Below the pieces are notes generated by a model. That model ran no database searches and had not been told where the DNA came from. It worked only from the letters and a program-made list of their open reading frames with translations. The position numbers and the translations under genes were made by a program. From contig DAOTVZ010000299.1 of assembly GCA_034436045.1 (NCBI GenBank), positions 1-20,285 of the forward strand: 20,285 bases of DNA, read 5' to 3'. How positions within the stretch are numbered: position 1 is the stretch's first letter; each line of letters begins with the position of its first letter. This stretch comes from H111-94 sp034436045. Its GTDB lineage: Bacteria > Chloroflexota > Ktedonobacteria > Ktedonobacterales > Ktedonobacteraceae. Positions 5,768 to 13,880 of the stretch are shown piece after piece.

Positions 5768-6874
5768 TTATACCAGCACCGTCGCCGTCACAGAATAAAT
5801 GGGGGGTAAGAAATCGGCAATCAAGTTCCAACTCGCGCCGCGATCTCGGCTGGCAAAGAGTTGCCCTGTGTTCGTGCCAACATACACCCCGCAAGGGTTG
5901 AGGGAATCCGTACACAGGCCATGCCGCAATACGCCTAACGCTACCCCTTTTCCGGCGGGCAGTCCCCTGGTCAGTGGCTCCCACCGCTCTCCGCCATTTT
6001 CTGTTCGGTAGATAGTGAAGTTTGAGCCAACATTTTGCCGACCTTCCGGGTCCTCTACGACCACATACACGGTATCAGGATGGTGGATATCAAGCGCGAT
6101 GGGGAAACCAAACTCGGAAGGCAAATTCTGCTGGATATCGATCCAGTCATCACCGCCGTTCGTGCTTTTATAAATGCCACAGTGGTTCTGTTGATACAGA
6201 ACATCTGGCTGTGTAGGATGCTGCACCAGCCGATGAATGCACTGACCGAATTCCGGGTAAGGGTCTGGCAAGAAACTGGCGCGGGTATTCTTATTGGCAA
6301 AAATCCATGTCTCGCCACCATCATCTGTACGCATGCAACCTACGGCGGAGATGCCAATCCACATTCTGGATGGATTTGAGTCATCTGGTATAATGGTATG
6401 GAGACAGAGTCCGCCTGCTCCCGGCTCCCAATGCCCCCGTGTGGGATGGTGTGCCAGACCGACATTCATTTCCCAGGTCACCCCATTATCTCTGCTTACC
6501 CACAGGCTCGCCGGATCGACACCCGCGTACACAACATCAGGTTCGTTGGGACGACCTGGCTCAATCACCCAGATATTGTTCAATTTCTCGCCACTCTCCT
6601 GTGAAAACTGGATGCCCTGCTCTGGCTCATGCCATGTCTGGCCGAAGTCGTCACTGTACCGCAAGAAGCAGCCAAAGAATTCGTTGTTATCGGCGGCAAA
6701 GAGCCGGTGGCTATGTCGTTGATCCAGTGTGGCGTTGAAGATACGATGTCCCTTCAAAACAGGAGCGGAAATCTCCCACCGCTCGCGATCCTTCGTACTC
6801 ACCATGAAAAGTCCGCGTTTCGTGCCGACCATGATCAGGACAGTGCCAGGGGTAAACGATTGCGCTGTGGACAT
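5768..6874 (-). CDS. BNR/Asp-box repeat beta-propeller protein (sialidase/VPS10-like fold)
   Basis: A 368-residue propeller with six Asp-box (BNR) motifs of the S/T-x-D/N-x-G-x-T/D-W type, at about 74-81, 127-134, 183-190, 237-244, 291-298 and 342-349. Asp boxes occur in sialidases and in sortilin/photosystem assembly factor folds. No sialidase arginine triad or FRIP motif is evident, so glycosidase activity should not be assumed. There is no signal peptide or membrane segment; it appears cytoplasmic, unlike most secreted BNR enzymes. The ATG at 6874 has a near-perfect AAGGAGG with 8-base spacing. It lies 125 bases downstream of a MoaD/ThiS-like gene on the same strand, which suggests an operon and a link to sulfur-carrier chemistry. 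The function is unknown. Confidence 0.85.
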   Translation of the reverse strand: MSTAQSFTPGTVLIMVGTKRGLFMVSTKDRERWEISAPVLKGHRIFNATLDQRHSHRLFAADNNEFFGCFLRYSDDFGQTWHEPEQGIQFSQESGEKLNNIWVIEPGRPNEPDVVYAGVDPASLWVSRDNGVTWEMNVGLAHHPTRGHWEPGAGGLCLHTIIPDDSNPSRMWIGISAVGCMRTDDGGETWIFANKNTRASFLPDPYPEFGQCIHRLVQHPTQPDVLYQQNHCGIYKSTNGGDDWIDIQQNLPSEFGFPIALDIHHPDTVYVVVEDPEGRQNVGSNFTIYRTENGGERWEPLTRGLPAGKGVALGVLRHGLCTDSLNPCGVYVGTNTGQLFASRDRGASWNLIADFLPPIYSVTATVLV

Positions 6875-6999
6875 ACAGATTTCCTCCTTACACTACTGCT
6901 CTTGGGAAATATCCTACGTATACGCACATGAGCTTTTACATACTTACGAACATCGGTATCTTTCAAGCCAGGACACTATTCAGGCAAGGTGTCTTCACC

Positions 7000-7296
7000 T
7001 CACCCTCCTGCAACAGATGGCAAGATGTGGAGTACTGCTCCACCAGGAACCGGGGTGTCAAGACCCTGCAAATAGCGAATGTTTTCCCGGTTCAGGAAGA
7101 TATTGACAAAGGGGCGTAGTTCTCCTGTTTCGTGACATAAGTTGAAACGCACGCCAGGAAAATCATGATCGAGCGCATCGATAATCTCACGAACGGTACG
7201 CCCGGTTGCTACTACAGTTTCTCGATTGCCAACCTTTGCGCGTAGTGCTACCGGAAAGGAAACGTGGATAGAAGGCGGAGTATCCAAAGGATTCAT
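7000..7296 (-). CDS. MoaD/ThiS-family ubiquitin-like sulfur-carrier protein
   Basis: A 98-residue beta-grasp protein ending exactly in Gly-Gly (PSVAGG). This is the tail that MoeB/ThiF-type enzymes adenylate and convert to a thiocarboxylate in molybdopterin, thiamin or cysteine biosynthesis. Internal features include the TVREIIDALDHDFPG helix and the FVNIFLNREN and LHILPSVAGG strands, typical of the MoaD group. No E1-like enzyme, MoaE or thiamin gene is seen nearby; the following gene is a BNR propeller. A GTG at 7299 directly in front is an equally possible start, since AAAGGAG lies 8 bases before the GTG and 11 before the ATG. Its own promoter is visible upstream. Family assignment is good; the acceptor pathway is open. 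Confidence 0.87.
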   Translation of the reverse strand: MNPLDTPPSIHVSFPVALRAKVGNRETVVATGRTVREIIDALDHDFPGVRFNLCHETGELRPFVNIFLNRENIRYLQGLDTPVPGGAVLHILPSVAGG

Positions 7297-7348
7297 CACA
7301 ACAGTTTCTCCTTTCCCCCTGCCTGTTCTTTAGAGAATGCCTGCCTAA

Positions 7349-7377
7349 AATATGGAACATTTGTCTGGTTTTGTCAA
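7349..7377 (-). promoter_or_regulatory. Sigma-70-type promoter for the MoaD-like/BNR unit
   Basis: On the minus strand a perfect TTGACA (-35, plus positions 7372-7377) is separated by 17 bases from CATATT (-10, 7349-7354, four of six matches). The predicted start is about 45 bases before the MoaD-like start codon. Confidence 0.6.
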
Positions 7378-7422
7378 TAACAATAGGACTAATCGGCAGA
7401 ATCTAAGGATGAACAGCCGAAA

Positions 7423-7439
7423 GTAAAAGCCTGTTTTAC
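7423..7439 (-). terminator. Possible terminator after the APC permease gene
   Basis: GTAAAA (7423-7428) and TTTTAC (7434-7439) form a six-base stem with a five-base loop, about 40 bases after the permease stop. Reading on the minus strand, the right arm and following TTTC are T-rich, but the stem itself is A/T-rich and weak. Confidence 0.3.
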
Positions 7440-7477
7440 GATTGCGTTGGCACCACTTTTCTTGCCGAGAAAGTTAG

Positions 7478-8902
7478 TTACGGCACCACGCCCGCATGCT
7501 CTTCGACATGGAGTCCTTCGCTCTCCTCTAAATGCTGACCAATGCGCCTGACCAGAGCCGGGCTAATTACCACGATGAGCAGGCCAATCGCCATCCAGAC
7601 TAGCGCTACATAAGGAAGAATGTTGTAGGGGGCAGGCGGGATGGGAAAAATGTTGCTATAGAGGGTATAACCAAGCACGAGAATGGCCAGCACCGGAACA
7701 ATCCACTGCCATGTCCAGAGTTGCCGGGTCAGGAAGAAGCGTAACGCCCCGATATTAGTCAGAATATAGGCAACCAGGATCAAGAACACACCAATCGTAC
7801 CGAGGTAGCCAAAGAGAGATGCGCCATTGATCCCCGGTGCCCTGCTCCAGCCAAGAATGATGATGAAGGTGAGAATCATCATCACGGCTACCGAGAGGAA
7901 GGGTGAACCGGTACGGCGGCTCGTGTTACCAAGTCGGCCTGTGATGAAACCATCGCGTCCCATCGAAAATAGGATACGCGCACCGGCGTTGGCTGTGCCT
8001 AACGCGCTGGCGAAGGCACTGATGGTCGCGCCCAGGTCAATCAGGGTTCCCATCACACTGCCAACATAACGCTGGCCAAGATCGCCTAATGGGGCAGTTG
8101 AATTGGCAAAGACCTTTATTCCTTCCGCGTCGGTGCCAAAACCTACGGTTTGCGCATAGGTGACGACGACATAGAAAATGCCGGTGCCAATCACGGCGGC
8201 CAGAATCGCCAAAGGAATGTTGCGACGAGGGTTGCGCGTCTCTTCGCCAAGCGTCGCCGCCCCCTCGAAACCTGCGAAGGAGAGGAAGCCAAACACGGCG
8301 GCCAGGCCCACGTTACTGAGTGGCTGGTTGACCGGATTAAAAGGCTGAATGCTTAGATGACCGGCAGCGCCCACTTTGGAAAGGATCACCACCGTCACAA
8401 TGAGGATGAGCAGGACGGAGATGCCCTCCATGACCAGCGTGAGGCGCGTTGAAAGAGTGATCGCACTGTAGGCAAAAATCCAGATCAGGATGCCAGCGAT
8501 CAATGCCAGTGGCAGCCAGTCAATGGTCACATGGATACTGGCAAAAAATGCCTGGGCAAAGTTGCCGATTTCAGCGGTCGAGGCACCGGTAAAAGCTAGA
8601 TAGGTTCCCAGCAAGGTCCACCCGGAAAAGAAACCCGCACGTGGCCCCAGCGCGACGCCATTAAAGCCGTAAACGGAACCACTGTGGGCGAAATAGCGGC
8701 TAAACTGGATGAAGGAGAAGCTTGCCAAACCGACGGCAACGGCGGCCAGCAGGAAGGCTAGCGGAACGGCACTGCCGGTAATGCTGGCGGCCAGTGAGCC
8801 GTTGAGCGCCATCGCCGCTGTTGGGGCCATAATGCCTATCGAGAGGGCGATAGCTTCAATAAAGGAAAGTTCACGGCGCAGTGTTCCTTCTTGCTTTGAC
8901 AT
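7478..8902 (-). CDS. APC-superfamily amino acid permease
   Basis: A 474-residue integral membrane transporter with about 12 predicted hydrophobic segments. The N-terminal half has the amino acid/polyamine/organocation signature around the first helix: LSFIEAIALSIGIMAPTAAM (12-31), with the unwound-helix GIMAPTAA segment for substrate backbone binding. Helix 6 contains FGFLSFAGFEGAATLGEETR, another strongly conserved APC segment. The short hydrophilic C-terminus is acidic (EESEGLHVEEH). It should import an amino acid or related amine by proton or cation symport; specificity is not predictable. The ATG at 8902 has a strong AAGGAGG with 5-base spacing. The gene is divergent from the TetR operon, with its own promoter in the shared 274-base gap, and does not overlap the TetR operator. 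Confidence 0.92.
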   Translation of the reverse strand: MSKQEGTLRRELSFIEAIALSIGIMAPTAAMALNGSLAASITGSAVPLAFLLAAVAVGLASFSFIQFSRYFAHSGSVYGFNGVALGPRAGFFSGWTLLGTYLAFTGASTAEIGNFAQAFFASIHVTIDWLPLALIAGILIWIFAYSAITLSTRLTLVMEGISVLLILIVTVVILSKVGAAGHLSIQPFNPVNQPLSNVGLAAVFGFLSFAGFEGAATLGEETRNPRRNIPLAILAAVIGTGIFYVVVTYAQTVGFGTDAEGIKVFANSTAPLGDLGQRYVGSVMGTLIDLGATISAFASALGTANAGARILFSMGRDGFITGRLGNTSRRTGSPFLSVAVMMILTFIIILGWSRAPGINGASLFGYLGTIGVFLILVAYILTNIGALRFFLTRQLWTWQWIVPVLAILVLGYTLYSNIFPIPPAPYNILPYVALVWMAIGLLIVVISPALVRRIGQHLEESEGLHVEEHAGVVP

Positions 8903-9042
8903 ACCTGCCTCCTTATGCGCCAGTCTTACAAGAATTGCTTAAGTATGGACATTGATGGGTGAAATGAAGGTAGGTGTCTGCGAGGAACATTTCTATGCCT
9001 CTACTTTCTGAGGAGTACCAGGTCACGCGATCTTTGTAAGCA

Positions 9043-9071
9043 AGTGTACGGTATAGCTCAGCGCTTGTCAA
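9043..9071 (-). promoter_or_regulatory. Promoter of the APC permease gene
   Basis: On the minus strand TTGACA (plus 9066-9071) is followed after 17 bases by TACACT (plus 9043-9048). The -35 is perfect and the -10 matches four of six positions. The predicted 5' leader is about 135 bases. The -35 boxes of this and the TetR promoter are only about 31 bases apart. Confidence 0.5.
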
Positions 9072-9102
9072 GCCAAATGGCACAGCAGGCAAAACGTTTC
9101 CC

Positions 9103-9131
9103 TTGACAATCTCACCTGCGCAAGCTATACT
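9103..9131 (+). promoter_or_regulatory. Promoter of the TetR-ABC exporter operon
   Basis: TTGACA (9103-9108), a 17-base spacer, and TATACT (9126-9131, five of six). This is one of the best promoter matches in the window. Transcription should start near 9138, just before the TetR-type operator. Confidence 0.7.
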
Positions 9132-9145
9132 ATCTATAATCTTAG

Positions 9146-9158
9146 ACCGACGGTCGGT
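9146..9158. promoter_or_regulatory. TetR-type palindromic operator
   Basis: ACCGAC-G-GTCGGT is a perfect 13-base inverted repeat placed about +8 to +20 relative to the predicted start of the TetR operon and 18 bases before the tetR ATG. Its position fits autorepression by the adjacent TetR protein, a common arrangement in this family. Whether it also affects the divergent permease gene is open, because that promoter is about 75 bases away. Confidence 0.7.
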
Positions 9159-9176
9159 TTTTCATAGGAAAAGGCA

Positions 9177-9923
9177 ATGGTTCGCACAATCAACGAGCAA
9201 GAATACGCCGCGAAGCGCAATGCCATTCTCGATGCGGCGCAACAGTTAATAGAGACCAGGGGCTATGAGCAGATGGCAATTGCCGATATTTTGGATGCGC
9301 TCCAGATTTCTAAGGGGGCGTTCTACCATTACTTTGACTCTAAATCGGCATTGCTCCTGGCGCTCGTCGAACGTATGGTGGATCGGGTTGAACAGCTTGT
9401 GCTTCCTCTTGTCCATGATCCCGAACTCGGCGCTCTCGACAAGCTCCAGCGTTTTTTCGCTCTCCTCGACCGCGAGAAACTCGCGCATAAGCGCTTCGTG
9501 CTGGCCTTCCTACGTACCTGGTACGCCGATGAGAATGCCCTTATGCGTTACAAACTCTACCAGGCACGGGTCAGGCGCTTCACGCCCTGGCTTGAGGAGA
9601 TGATCCGTCAGGGTAAGCAGGAAAACGTCTTTACAACTTCCTATCCTGACCAGGTGGCGAGGCAGATGATTGCTCTGCTTGAGGACCTGGGCTACGCGAC
9701 AGTCGAACTCCTCCTCTCGATGGAACACGCACCGGATGACCTGGCACGCCTTGAGCGAATTGTTGAGGCAACTCTTGATACCCTGGAACGCATCCTGGGC
9801 ACATCAGCGGGCAGCTTGCAACGCCCGTCCCGCGAAGAACTCGCTGTGTGGCTTACCCCTATTGTTGAGAGCAAAACAGAAGCAGTAGTCCAATCGCCAC
9901 ACGGCCTGATCTCTAAAGGATAA
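9177..9923 (+). CDS. TetR-family transcriptional regulator
   Basis: A 248-residue TetR/AcrR-type repressor, slightly longer than the family average. The N-terminal DNA-binding domain is clear: AILDAAQQLIETRGYEQM (about 16-33), then ADILDALQISKGAFYHYFDSKSALLL (about 35-60), with the typical helix-turn-helix GAFYHYFDSK. The C-terminal ligand and dimerisation region is divergent, so the inducer is unknown. The start at 9177 has GGAAAAGG upstream. The gene is first in an operon with an ABC ATPase (36-base gap) and a fused ABC-2 permease, so the natural prediction is control of a drug or metabolite exporter, with release from the 9146-9158 operator by the exported compound. Confidence 0.93.
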   Translation: MVRTINEQEYAAKRNAILDAAQQLIETRGYEQMAIADILDALQISKGAFYHYFDSKSALLLALVERMVDRVEQLVLPLVHDPELGALDKLQRFFALLDREKLAHKRFVLAFLRTWYADENALMRYKLYQARVRRFTPWLEEMIRQGKQENVFTTSYPDQVARQMIALLEDLGYATVELLLSMEHAPDDLARLERIVEATLDTLERILGTSAGSLQRPSREELAVWLTPIVESKTEAVVQSPHGLISKG

Positions 9924-9959
9924 AACTTATTAACCTCAAACGAGGAAAAGGACGGTCAT

Positions 9960-10889
9960 ATGGCAACAATTATTGAAACAGAGGGCCTTATCAAGTATTA
10001 CGGCAGCAAGCGCGGCATCCTTGATGTCTCCTTCCAGGTGGAGGAGGGTGAGGTTTTTGGCTTTCTTGGCCCCAACGGCGCGGGCAAAACGACCACGATT
10101 CGTCTGCTCATGGGGTTGCTACGCGCTGACGCCGGGACAGCGCGCATCGCCGGGCTGGATGTCTGGCGGCAGTCCGTTGAGATCAAGAAGCTGACCGGCT
10201 ACTTGCCCAGTGAGCTTTCGCTTGACCCTTCGATGACCGGTGGACAAATTCTGGAGTACTTCGCCCATCTGCGCGGTGGCGTTGATCAAGCATATCTCAA
10301 GCAACTCATTAACCGACTTGACCTCGATCCCACACGTAAATTTCGCCAGTATTCTAGCGGCAACAAGCGCAAAATTGGATTGATACAGGCATTTATGCAT
10401 CGTCCGCGCCTGCTGATTCTGGATGAGCCAACTAACGGCCTGGACCCGCTGAACCAGCAGGAGTTTGAGCGCATGGTCAAAGAGGTGCGCGATGATGGAC
10501 GCACGGTCTTTCTGTCGTCGCACATTCTGAGCGAGGTGGAGCAAACCTGTACTCGTGTGGGCATTATCCGCGAAGGACGGCTGGTGCGAGTTGGCGGCGT
10601 GGCTGAGTTGAAGGATATCAAGCGCTACGAAGTCACAATCACATTCGCTCAACCGGTATCCGCCGAGGCATTCAAGATGCTAGAAGGGGTAGAACAGGCA
10701 GAAGTCCTGGCCGATGGGCGAACGCTACGTCTGGTCGTATCGGGCGCGCTGGATGCCGTCGTCAAAACTGCTGCCCAGCACGCTGTTATTAGCATGACCA
10801 GCCACGAACCCAGCCTGGAAGACATCTTCCTGCGCTACTACGAAGGAGACGGCCTTACTGTCAAGGAGACGAGCCATGTGGTTCAGTAG
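9960..10889 (+). CDS. ABC transporter ATP-binding protein (ABC-2 exporter type)
   Basis: A 309-residue ATPase with one nucleotide-binding domain (about 1-215) and a C-terminal extension typical of ABC-2 drug and antibiotic exporters. Walker A is GPNGAGKT (37-44), the signature is YSSGNKRK (131-138, a variant of LSGGQ), Walker B is LLILDEPTNGLDP (151-163), and the H-loop histidine is His188 (LSSHILSE). The Q-loop position reads YLPSE rather than containing glutamine, as is often seen in this exporter group. AAGGA lies 7 bases before the ATG. Its 3' end overlaps the permease start by 14 bases, indicating translational coupling. It should drive export through the adjacent 549-residue permease. 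Confidence 0.94.
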   Translation: MATIIETEGLIKYYGSKRGILDVSFQVEEGEVFGFLGPNGAGKTTTIRLLMGLLRADAGTARIAGLDVWRQSVEIKKLTGYLPSELSLDPSMTGGQILEYFAHLRGGVDQAYLKQLINRLDLDPTRKFRQYSSGNKRKIGLIQAFMHRPRLLILDEPTNGLDPLNQQEFERMVKEVRDDGRTVFLSSHILSEVEQTCTRVGIIREGRLVRVGGVAELKDIKRYEVTITFAQPVSAEAFKMLEGVEQAEVLADGRTLRLVVSGALDAVVKTAAQHAVISMTSHEPSLEDIFLRYYEGDGLTVKETSHVVQ

Positions 10890-12525
10890 CATTTTTCTCA
10901 AAACTCTGCGCGATTTCCGCATTGCTATTCTGGGCTGGGGTGTAGGTATGGGCCTGCTCATGTACGCGGTTCTGGCGGCTACTCCTTCGCTTATCGCAAC
11001 ACCACAGGCACGCGCCTCGCTCGTCAGCCTATCCAGTTCGTTTGCCTGGCTGGCTGCGCCGGTCGCTGTTGATACCGTTGGCGGCTACGCAACCTGGAAA
11101 TACGGCCTCACGATCCTGGTCATTGCCATCTGGGCGCTCATAGCTGGTAGTCGCATGTTGCGCGGCGAAGAGGAACGCGGCTCTATGGACGCTCTGCTCT
11201 CGCTACCACGTGGACGTATACGGGTCGCGTTGGAGAAGCTGGCAGCGGTGTGGGTTGCCCTGCTGGCGATGGGCTTGCTCATTGCGCTGTTGACGTTTGC
11301 GGGAGGTAAAAGCGCCCACGCGGACTTTGGACTGGGCGATGCCTTGCTCTTCGGTTTGAACATCGTGCTGATCTGCGGTGTTTTCGTGAGTATTGCCCTG
11401 TTCCTTTCCCAGTTCACGCAAGAGCGCGGCACGGCGGCTGGCATAACAGGTGGTTTGCTGGTCATCTTCATCGCACTGGATATGGTACATCGCGTTATCT
11501 CCCATACCGAATGGATAAGCCGCTTCTCTCCGATCTACTATTACAATCAGAGCAAACCGCTCGTCCCGTCCTACGGCACAAGTGCCAGTGGGATGCTGGT
11601 GATGCTGGCCCTCAGTATCCTTCTGAGCGGAGCAGCTATCTGGCTCTTCGCGCGGCGCGATATCGGCGCAACGGTAGCACTACCCGCCTTCTTGCGCCTG
11701 CCGGAGCGGGCGGTACGTCCTGAGCGCGTTCTCCCTGTGAATGCCTGGTCACTGCGCTCGATTTATGCCCACAGCCTGGCACAGCTTACGGTTCCCACTT
11801 TCTGGTGGACGGTTGTCATTGCCGGATTCGCCGCCTGGATGGTTGTGATTGTCAAACAAATTGAAGGCCAGATGGCCAGCCTGTACGCAAGCTCGTCACT
11901 GCTCAAGAACCTGGTCGCCAGAGTCGGCGGAGGTGACATCACCACGAATGCTACTCTCTTGAGCTTTCTCTTTGTCTTCCTGCCATTGCTATTGATGGCT
12001 TTTGCTGTAACGCAAGCAAATCGCTGGTGCGCCGATGAAGAGGAGGGGCGATTAGAGTTGCTACTATCTACTCCGCAGCCACGCTTGCAAGTCTTGCTAG
12101 GGCGCTTCGCCGCGCTCACCACCGCAATAGTGTTCATCAGCGTGCTAACGTTGATCACTACGACGATAGCCTCGAACGCGACAGGATTGAAGCTCAACGA
12201 AGGCAACCTGGCCGCAGCCTCGCTCTCGATTATCCCACTGGGGCTGCTAGTAGCTGCTCTCGGCTACCTGTTCTCAGGCTGGCTGCGCACAGCAGTAGAT
12301 ACTGGTCTCCTGAGCTTTTTGCTGGTAATCTGGTTCTTCATCAGCTTCGTTGGCCCAGATTTGAACTGGCCCAATACAGTGCTACGACTATCTATCCTCT
12401 ACTACTATGGTACGCCACTACTACACGGCCTGCCGCTCCTGGACATGCTGGGTATCCTGGCCGTCAGCATAGTGGCATTGGCGCTGGCATCGACACGCTT
12501 TGTAAGCAAGGATATTGGGAGGTGA
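10876..12525 (+). CDS. Fused ABC-2 type permease (polyketide-antibiotic exporter type)
   Basis: A 549-residue membrane protein with about 12 hydrophobic segments, twice the size of a standard ABC-2 permease. It is an internal duplication: each half carries the amphipathic segment GEEERGSMDALLSLP (about 97-111) and, near residue 383, DEEEGRLELLLSTP. One polypeptide can therefore form the whole transmembrane pore. This architecture matches proteins described as exporters of polyketide antibiotics in actinobacteria and Chloroflexota. The start ATG at 10876 lies inside the ATPase gene. No biosynthetic cluster is present, so self-resistance is not supported; general efflux of a toxic or lipophilic compound is more likely. 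The gene ends eight bases before the convergent WD40 gene. Confidence 0.9.
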   Translation: MWFSSIFLKTLRDFRIAILGWGVGMGLLMYAVLAATPSLIATPQARASLVSLSSSFAWLAAPVAVDTVGGYATWKYGLTILVIAIWALIAGSRMLRGEEERGSMDALLSLPRGRIRVALEKLAAVWVALLAMGLLIALLTFAGGKSAHADFGLGDALLFGLNIVLICGVFVSIALFLSQFTQERGTAAGITGGLLVIFIALDMVHRVISHTEWISRFSPIYYYNQSKPLVPSYGTSASGMLVMLALSILLSGAAIWLFARRDIGATVALPAFLRLPERAVRPERVLPVNAWSLRSIYAHSLAQLTVPTFWWTVVIAGFAAWMVVIVKQIEGQMASLYASSSLLKNLVARVGGGDITTNATLLSFLFVFLPLLLMAFAVTQANRWCADEEEGRLELLLSTPQPRLQVLLGRFAALTTAIVFISVLTLITTTIASNATGLKLNEGNLAAASLSIIPLGLLVAALGYLFSGWLRTAVDTGLLSFLLVIWFFISFVGPDLNWPNTVLRLSILYYYGTPLLHGLPLLDMLGILAVSIVALALASTRFVSKDIGR

Positions 12526-12533
12526 GTCTTCAG

Positions 12534-13583
12534 CTAGGCAGCCAACCAGACCTGCACAGTTTTATCGAAACTGGCCGAGGCCACATCATCACTGTTAGCT
12601 GACCAGGCAACATCGACAATGGTATCTGAGTGGCCGTGATACTCCATCAGGATGTCACCGTTATTCGGATTCCAGACCTGCACGCTACGATCATAGCCAC
12701 CGGAAGCCACGTATTTCCCGTCCGGCGACCAGGCTACGGCGTGAATGTAGCTGTAATGACCACGATAGATCAGCAAAGTTGCTCCCGTCGTGGAGTTCCA
12801 GATGTGGACAGTATTATCTCCGCCGCCAGAAGCGATGCGGTTGCCGTCCGGCGACCAGGAGATGGCCCAGATACCGGTACGATGATCCCCATAGGTGAGC
12901 AATAACTTTCCGGTGTGCGCATCGATCACCTGTACAGTACCATTATCACTGGCAATAGCGAGACGATTGCCATCCGGCGACCATTCAATGGCCGTGACAT
13001 GGCCTGGATGATCTTGATACGTCAAGAGACGTTTACCGGTCAAAGCTTCCCATACTTGCACGGTACCATCGTCGCCGCCAGAGGCAATCAGCTTGCCATC
13101 AGGCGACCAGGAAGCTGCGCTTACCAGCGCCGTGTGGCCACGGTAGACCAGTAAGGTCTTGCCGGTAGCTGCATCCCACACCCGTACTGTATGATCGTAG
13201 CCCGCCGAAGCAATATATTGACCGTTGGGCGACCAGCGTACCGAAAAAACTGGCCCATCATGACCACGATAGATCAATACATGATTGCCGGTCATTGCAT
13301 CCCACACCTGTACTGTACCATCCAGACTCGCAGAGGCCACACGTTTATCATCCGGTGCCCAGGCCACACCAAACACCATATCTGTATGGCCCCGATACAG
13401 TTCAAAGAGAGTCCCCAATGGCAATGCAGCCTGTTGTGATTGATGACGCACGGTTAGATACGCCAGGGGATTATGGGTAGGCGTAATCGTTGGTGCAACA
13501 GGCGTATTACAAGAAGATAGGAGTAATAATAGACAATATATGCAAGCAATCATGCCCCAATGGCGGGAACGTATAGCATTCAT
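12534..13583 (-). CDS. WD40-repeat lipoprotein, seven-bladed propeller
   Basis: A 349-residue exported lipoprotein. A hydrophobic signal (about 10-22) ends in the lipobox LSSC with Cys25, followed by a Pro/Thr-rich linker. Seven WD40 units follow, each with GH or DH, a WSPDG-type turn and a VQVW-type end, so they make one closed seven-bladed propeller, probably a protein-interaction scaffold on the outer face of the membrane. The blades are unusually similar to each other, with the WSPDG turn recurring in five of seven, suggesting recent internal amplification. The start at 13583 has AAGGA four bases upstream; Met11 is a less likely start. It is convergent with the TetR-ABC operon (8-base gap), and separate from the MarR-ABC operon. 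No partner can be named. Confidence 0.92.
   Translation of the reverse strand: MNAIRSRHWGMIACIYCLLLLLSSCNTPVAPTITPTHNPLAYLTVRHQSQQAALPLGTLFELYRGHTDMVFGVAWAPDDKRVASASLDGTVQVWDAMTGNHVLIYRGHDGPVFSVRWSPNGQYIASAGYDHTVRVWDAATGKTLLVYRGHTALVSAASWSPDGKLIASGGDDGTVQVWEALTGKRLLTYQDHPGHVTAIEWSPDGNRLAIASDNGTVQVIDAHTGKLLLTYGDHRTGIWAISWSPDGNRIASGGGDNTVHIWNSTTGATLLIYRGHYSYIHAVAWSPDGKYVASGGYDRSVQVWNPNNGDILMEYHGHSDTIVDVAWSANSDDVASASFDKTVQVWLAA
12540..13420 (-). repeat. Seven tandem WD40-coding repeats of about 126 bases
   Basis: The coding sequence of the propeller is an array of seven similar units, each about 42 codons. The most conserved core at DNA level encodes Trp-Ser-Pro-Asp-Gly, seen on the plus strand as variants of CCGTCCGGCGACCA. 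Exact unit borders are approximate. Confidence 0.7.
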
Positions 13584-13655
13584 TTCTTCCTTCTACTTTC
13601 CTTTGGTAGCTGATGCTTGCTCAACCCGGTGAACAATGGTACAGAATTTTCTAAG

Positions 13656-13664
13656 ATTATAACA
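13656..13664 (-). promoter_or_regulatory. Extended -10 promoter of the WD40 lipoprotein gene
   Basis: On the minus strand TGTTATAAT gives a perfect TATAAT with an extended TGn element about 75 bases before the ATG. There is no good -35 box. Confidence 0.5.
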
Positions 13665-13827
13665 CATCCCACCGACGTATCCCCATGTTTGTAGATTTTC
13701 CTTCTCCTGACTCTTGATGAACTGAACTACCTACTCAAATTCGTTCCCGTTTCCAGGAGCAGATCCAGGCGAATGGCATTGAGTTTCTTGAAGTTCACAA
13801 GACATCCATTGGATAGCGCACCGATGG

Positions 13828-13861
13828 CTTGTCACTGCTCACAGACGCGAGCAGTAGCAAG
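13828..13861 (-). terminator. Hairpin after the MarR-ABC operon
   Basis: CTTG (13828-13831) pairs with CAAG (13858-13861) and ACTGCTC (13834-13840) pairs with GAGCAGT (13849-13855) around an eight-base loop, with a two-by-two internal loop. It begins 20 bases beyond the last stop of the operon. No T-run follows. Confidence 0.45.
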
Positions 13862-13880
13862 TCAGGTATCACCATTGTTC

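Larger units (their letters stand above)
13584..13880. other. 297-base gap without a recognised gene
   Basis: The gap holds the WD40-gene promoter (13656-13664), the operon-end hairpin (13828-13861) and a 32-codon open stretch on the plus strand (13721-13816) that lacks a start codon and resembles the tail of a lost gene (ending FLEVHKTSIG). I do not recognise its family. Nothing else is evident. Confidence 0.5.

Noticed and set aside
5768..6874. Active sialidase
   Set aside because: Asp boxes are present, but no FRIP motif, arginine triad or signal peptide is seen.
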